DNA of 64,000 nucleotides from Clostridium sp. HBUAS56010 (lineage in GTDB: Bacteria > Bacillota > Clostridia > Lachnospirales > Lachnospiraceae): NCBI RefSeq assembly GCF_007115105.1, contig NZ_SULJ01000002.1, forward strand, positions 62,001 through 126,000, in the 5' to 3' direction. A program made the translations under genes and the position numbers. This document shows positions 61,090 to 64,000 of the stretch, piece by piece (within the stretch, counting starts at the first letter, position 1; every line of letters begins with the position of its first letter). The notes beneath the pieces are model-generated. The model saw nothing but the letters and a program-made list of their open reading frames with translations, had not been told where the DNA came from and did not search any database.

Positions 61090-64000
61090 TTATTCTATTA
61101 TAAGTGATTTTAGCTGTTCTGCCAATAAGCCGGCATACTTATTCGCACCTTTTTCCGAAAGATGAACAAGGTCTTCCAGATAAAATTCTCTCGCCTGTTT
61201 TTCTCCGGCTTTTTCACAACATTTCTTTGTTATGGCATACATATCCACAAAAAGAACCTGTTCCCTTTGGGCATAAGCCCTCATTGCCTCTGTATAATCA
61301 GGAAGAAGGCGGTTTATCCTGCCCTTTTCTCCCTCTTCATTGTCCTTGCAGGGACATAGACAGACCGGAGCAAGAAGAACTGGAATAGAGCCTTGCTTCC
61401 TGGCTGCCTGGACATACTGGTTCAGATACCACGAAAACTCAGAAACAGGTACATACCGTTCCGGCTTCTCCTTTGACGCATCGTTATGCCCAAACTGAAT
61501 CAGAAGATAATCTCCCCATCTTAGCTGCTTTTCCATTTCCTCCAGCCTGCCTTCTTCTATAAAACTTCTGGAAGAACGACCTGCCATGGCACAGTTATTA
61601 ACAACAAGATGTCTGCTTTCGTAGCGCACCTGGTTGGAAAAAGAAGAATTTTCCTCTTTTTTTATCTGATACCTGTTTCCCGGGTCCAGATACTTTATTA
61701 ATTTCTCTCCCAGTCCGGTTCTTGGAGATTCCTCCCTGGATGCGGTCTGGCTGATGGAATCTCCTGCCAGATGCACCACGATTTTTCTCTTCATATAAGG
61801 GAGAACCCGGTCAAATTCCATGTCAGAAGCGTAATAGAATCTGGGGTAACAGGGCTGGTTGTAACAATTATTCTGCCAGGCGACTCCACAGCGGTACTGG
61901 GCATCCTGCATGAGAGTAAAGAGTTTATGATCGGTGACCTCCGTATTGGTATAGATACGGATAGCCTGACTGTCCTCTGTGCGAAGAAGAATTTCTTCCC
62001 GGAAATCTCCAAAGATATCTGCCACCAGACAGGGATTCCCCTTTGTGCCGTTATTGGTTTTTGTATCCTTTGGCGTCAGCATAATCCCATGGATAAAATC
62101 CCGGATTACTCCAGTGGGATGCTGCTTTAAATAATCCTCACCATCTGTAATCTGAGTGGTTAAATCTCCTGCCCACCGAATGGACATGTTGGTTCCCAGA
62201 GTTTCCTTTTTGATCAGATTTCCGTGACAGTCATAGGTTCCCACACCATTGATCCAGCACTGTAATCCTCTTACCTGAGGGTTAATATCTCCAATCATAC
62301 AACGTCCTAAATCTGTTTCGGCATACGTTCCAAAAAGCACGGCTCCGCTCTCCCCGTCACGAAGTGCATAGCCATAGGGAGCATGCTCTGCGCCTTCAAA
62401 TACGTTAAAGATCTCATAACCTGGCCGGTCCGGGTCAATGTCGGCTGCGTGCATGGCATCGCCATGTCCCAGCTTTGCCTCTCTCCCGTCCGGCAGCCTG
62501 TCTTTGGAACTGTAAAGCAGATTTCCGTCATGGTCAATGCAGGCACCGCCGTAGATAATCTCCATACAGCCGTCCCCGTCTACATCGCAGATTGCTACTG
62601 AATGATTGCCCTGTCCTGCCAGTGCACCATAGACCGGATCAGTTCCATCTTCCGCCCCAAGTGTATCATTAAAAGGATTATTCATGGGAACAAATCCACT
62701 GTCAGCAGACCACACCTGTTGAAAACGATTCTCAAAAAACTGGTAAGCAGCCACAGCCGACCGGGTATAATATCCCCGGCAGACAACCAGGTAAGGACGC
62801 TTTCCATCCAGATAAGCAACTGCGGATAAAAACCGATCTGAACGGTTACAGGGTTCGATTCTTTTTCCCGCATAATCTCCCCATAAAAGCCCGTCATCTT
62901 CCCGTAAGAAAGGGAAAGGAATAGTTTCCATCTCTTTTCCGTCACCTGAAAACATGGTTAAATATTCCGGGCCCTCATAGATAAATCCGTCAAATTCCCG
63001 AAGTCTGTTTCTGGGACTTTTGCCGGGGGCATAGACATCAAGAAAATAATCTGCCAGACTGCCTGCATCTTCTTTTGAGAGAGGGTAGGAAGCCATGGCA
63101 GGAATCTGAAAACATTCCTCTAACGTCTTTGGCCAATGCCCTTGTTTTACTTCCGGATGGTCCTGCCAGTTACCGAACATTTTGATTAAATGGGAGCGAT
63201 AATCAGATGCACTGGATACATAGGAATCATTATGGCTGTATCCTTTCTTTAAGTCCTCTTCCGGCATGGTAATAAAATATGTATCTCGCACATTTCCAGC
63301 CTCATCAAACCTTGTCATACGGGTTCCGGGAGCTGTCTTTAACGCCATCTCCGCTTTCCCATCTCCGTTAAAATCATAGCACATAAACTGGGTGTAATGG
63401 GCACCTGCCCGGATGTTAGGTCCCATGTCCAGACGCCACAGCAGTCTTCCATCCAGTTTATAACAATCAATATAACAGGGACCGGTATAACCTTTTATGG
63501 AGACATCCTGAGAATTTGACGGATCCCATTTTACAAAGTACTCATAATCCCCGTCTCCATCTACATCTGCTACCGACATGTCATTGGCAGAATACGTGTA
63601 GACTTCTCCGTTTGGAGTCACCCCATCTTCCGGTTTTCTCAGAGAAAGGTCCAGATAGCCCTGATCCCAGATATTTACAGCTTCACAGGCAAATTCCTCT
63701 TTTTCTCCAATTACGGCAGCCACCTGATATGCAGATTTATCGCTGCCCTCTTTATCCAGATAATTGGTACTGTCTGAAACCATTCCAATCAGCACTCCAT
63801 CCCGGTATACCTTAAAGTTTACACCGGTCAGTCCACCCAGCTTCTGATCAAATCCTGTTACTTCTGTTACAAAGAAACGCCAGCTTAAAAAGATTCCCTG
63901 CTTTGTTTTTACTGCCACCAGCCCCCGGTTCAGTGTCTCCAGCTGTTCCTCTAACATGTAATGAACTGGTGATATAAGTGTCTCTTCCTGTACTTTCTTT
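61090..64000 (-). CDS. Rhamnogalacturonan lyase (PL11) fused to a rhamnogalacturonan acetylesterase (CE12/SGNH), possibly extending beyond the window
   Basis: At least 955 residues. The first ~720 residues form the PL11 lyase (YesW/YesX-like) with the start LNRGLVAVKTKQGIFLSWRF and calcium-type loops (VADVDGDGDYEYFVKWDP, CYDFNGDGKAEMALKT, CDVDGDGCMEIIYGGA). From ~728 comes a GDSL/SGNH esterase: HLAGDSISQTAS (nucleophile Ser), NNCAMAGRSSRSF, FGHNDAS, and DLVHLSEKG (Asp/His). Lyase and deacetylase in one chain can attack acetylated rhamnogalacturonan I. ATG 63957 lacks a ribosome site, and the frame stays open to the right edge, so the true start may lie outside. No signal peptide is seen in the visible part. 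Confidence 0.88.
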   Translation of the reverse strand, partial: KKVQEETLISPVHYMLEEQLETLNRGLVAVKTKQGIFLSWRFFVTEVTGFDQKLGGLTGVNFKVYRDGVLIGMVSDSTNYLDKEGSDKSAYQVAAVIGEKEEFACEAVNIWDQGYLDLSLRKPEDGVTPNGEVYTYSANDMSVADVDGDGDYEYFVKWDPSNSQDVSIKGYTGPCYIDCYKLDGRLLWRLDMGPNIRAGAHYTQFMCYDFNGDGKAEMALKTAPGTRMTRFDEAGNVRDTYFITMPEEDLKKGYSHNDSYVSSASDYRSHLIKMFGNWQDHPEVKQGHWPKTLEECFQIPAMASYPLSKEDAGSLADYFLDVYAPGKSPRNRLREFDGFIYEGPEYLTMFSGDGKEMETIPFPFLREDDGLLWGDYAGKRIEPCNRSDRFLSAVAYLDGKRPYLVVCRGYYTRSAVAAYQFFENRFQQVWSADSGFVPMNNPFNDTLGAEDGTDPVYGALAGQGNHSVAICDVDGDGCMEIIYGGACIDHDGNLLYSSKDRLPDGREAKLGHGDAMHAADIDPDRPGYEIFNVFEGAEHAPYGYALRDGESGAVLFGTYAETDLGRCMIGDINPQVRGLQCWINGVGTYDCHGNLIKKETLGTNMSIRWAGDLTTQITDGEDYLKQHPTGVIRDFIHGIMLTPKDTKTNNGTKGNPCLVADIFGDFREEILLRTEDSQAIRIYTNTEVTDHKLFTLMQDAQYRCGVAWQNNCYNQPCYPRFYYASDMEFDRVLPYMKRKIVVHLAGDSISQTASREESPRTGLGEKLIKYLDPGNRYQIKKEENSSFSNQVRYESRHLVVNNCAMAGRSSRSFIEEGRLEEMEKQLRWGDYLLIQFGHNDASKEKPERYVPVSEFSWYLNQYVQAARKQGSIPVLLAPVCLCPCKDNEEGEKGRINRLLPDYTEAMRAYAQREQVLFVDMYAITKKCCEKAGEKQAREFYLEDLVHLSEKGANKYAGLLAEQLKSLIIE

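Noticed and set aside
1-64000. CRISPR arrays, rRNA and tRNA genes
   Set aside because: No regularly spaced repeats, no rRNA-like stretch and no cloverleaf with the usual GTTCGA arm were found on reading.

Overview
The window looks like the chromosome of a low-GC, saccharolytic anaerobic Firmicute, most likely a Lachnospiraceae (Clostridium cluster XIVa / Lachnoclostridium-Lacrimispora type). The reasons are strong AGGAGG-type ribosome sites, CUT1 sugar ABC transporters with membrane-anchored AraC regulators, an archaeal-type AspRS with gatCAB under a T-box, feoAB with a DtxR-family regulator, and abundant pectin/xylan genes. I see no rRNA, tRNA or CRISPR array. || Layout. 1-8.3 kb: a glycan-uptake locus. 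A lipoprotein binding protein, two permeases and a GH43 enzyme (running off the left edge) are on the minus strand. A divergent membrane-bound AraC regulator and a serine hydrolase are on the plus strand. 8.4-14.8 kb: housekeeping and accessory genes (alpha/beta hydrolase, CPBP protease, rmuC, a MazG-like pyrophosphohydrolase, an ABC-F protein). The ABC-F gene has a long leader holding a 29-codon upstream ORF and two terminator hairpins, the layout of antibiotic-responsive attenuation. 15.2-22.3 kb: an AraC regulator and a minus-strand operon of a GPH sugar transporter (frameshifted in a T run), two sugar isomerases/epimerases and two Gfo/Idh/MocA dehydrogenases. 22.7-30.3 kb: a FabH-like thiolase with an altered triad, a chemoreceptor, the rluF-ligA-metA run, a hemerythrin and a small protein. 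|| 30.3-39.1 kb: an AT-rich defence island. It holds an LlaJI-type restriction-modification operon (ribbon-helix-helix protein, two C5-cytosine methyltransferases, McrB-like AAA+ subunit R1, PD-(D/E)XK subunit R2, Vsr) and a divergent HNH endonuclease. The first ~190 residues of the HNH protein are collinear with the N-terminus of R1, so both probably carry the same DNA-recognition domain. The island is bordered by the C-terminal stump of a Nudix gene and by gene remnants. || 39.2-47.9 kb: feoA-feoB with a divergent DtxR-family regulator. feoB is cut in two by a 4.8-kb element bounded by CACATG repeats. The element carries a large serine recombinase, a 47-aa coupled ORF, a VanW-family protein and a CcdA-TlpA fusion. 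Joining the flanks at the repeat restores the FeoB frame exactly, and joining the element ends gives a partly palindromic attP-like site. || 47.9-64 kb: NADP isocitrate dehydrogenase, GNAT, LysR, aminotransferase, the T-box/aspS/gatCAB operon for tRNA-dependent Asn/Gln formation, a YacP-like NYN nuclease, a ~220-bp branched palindrome, mntP, and a rhamnogalacturonan operon (PL11-CE12 fusion, GH105, NodB-type deacetylase) running off the right edge.
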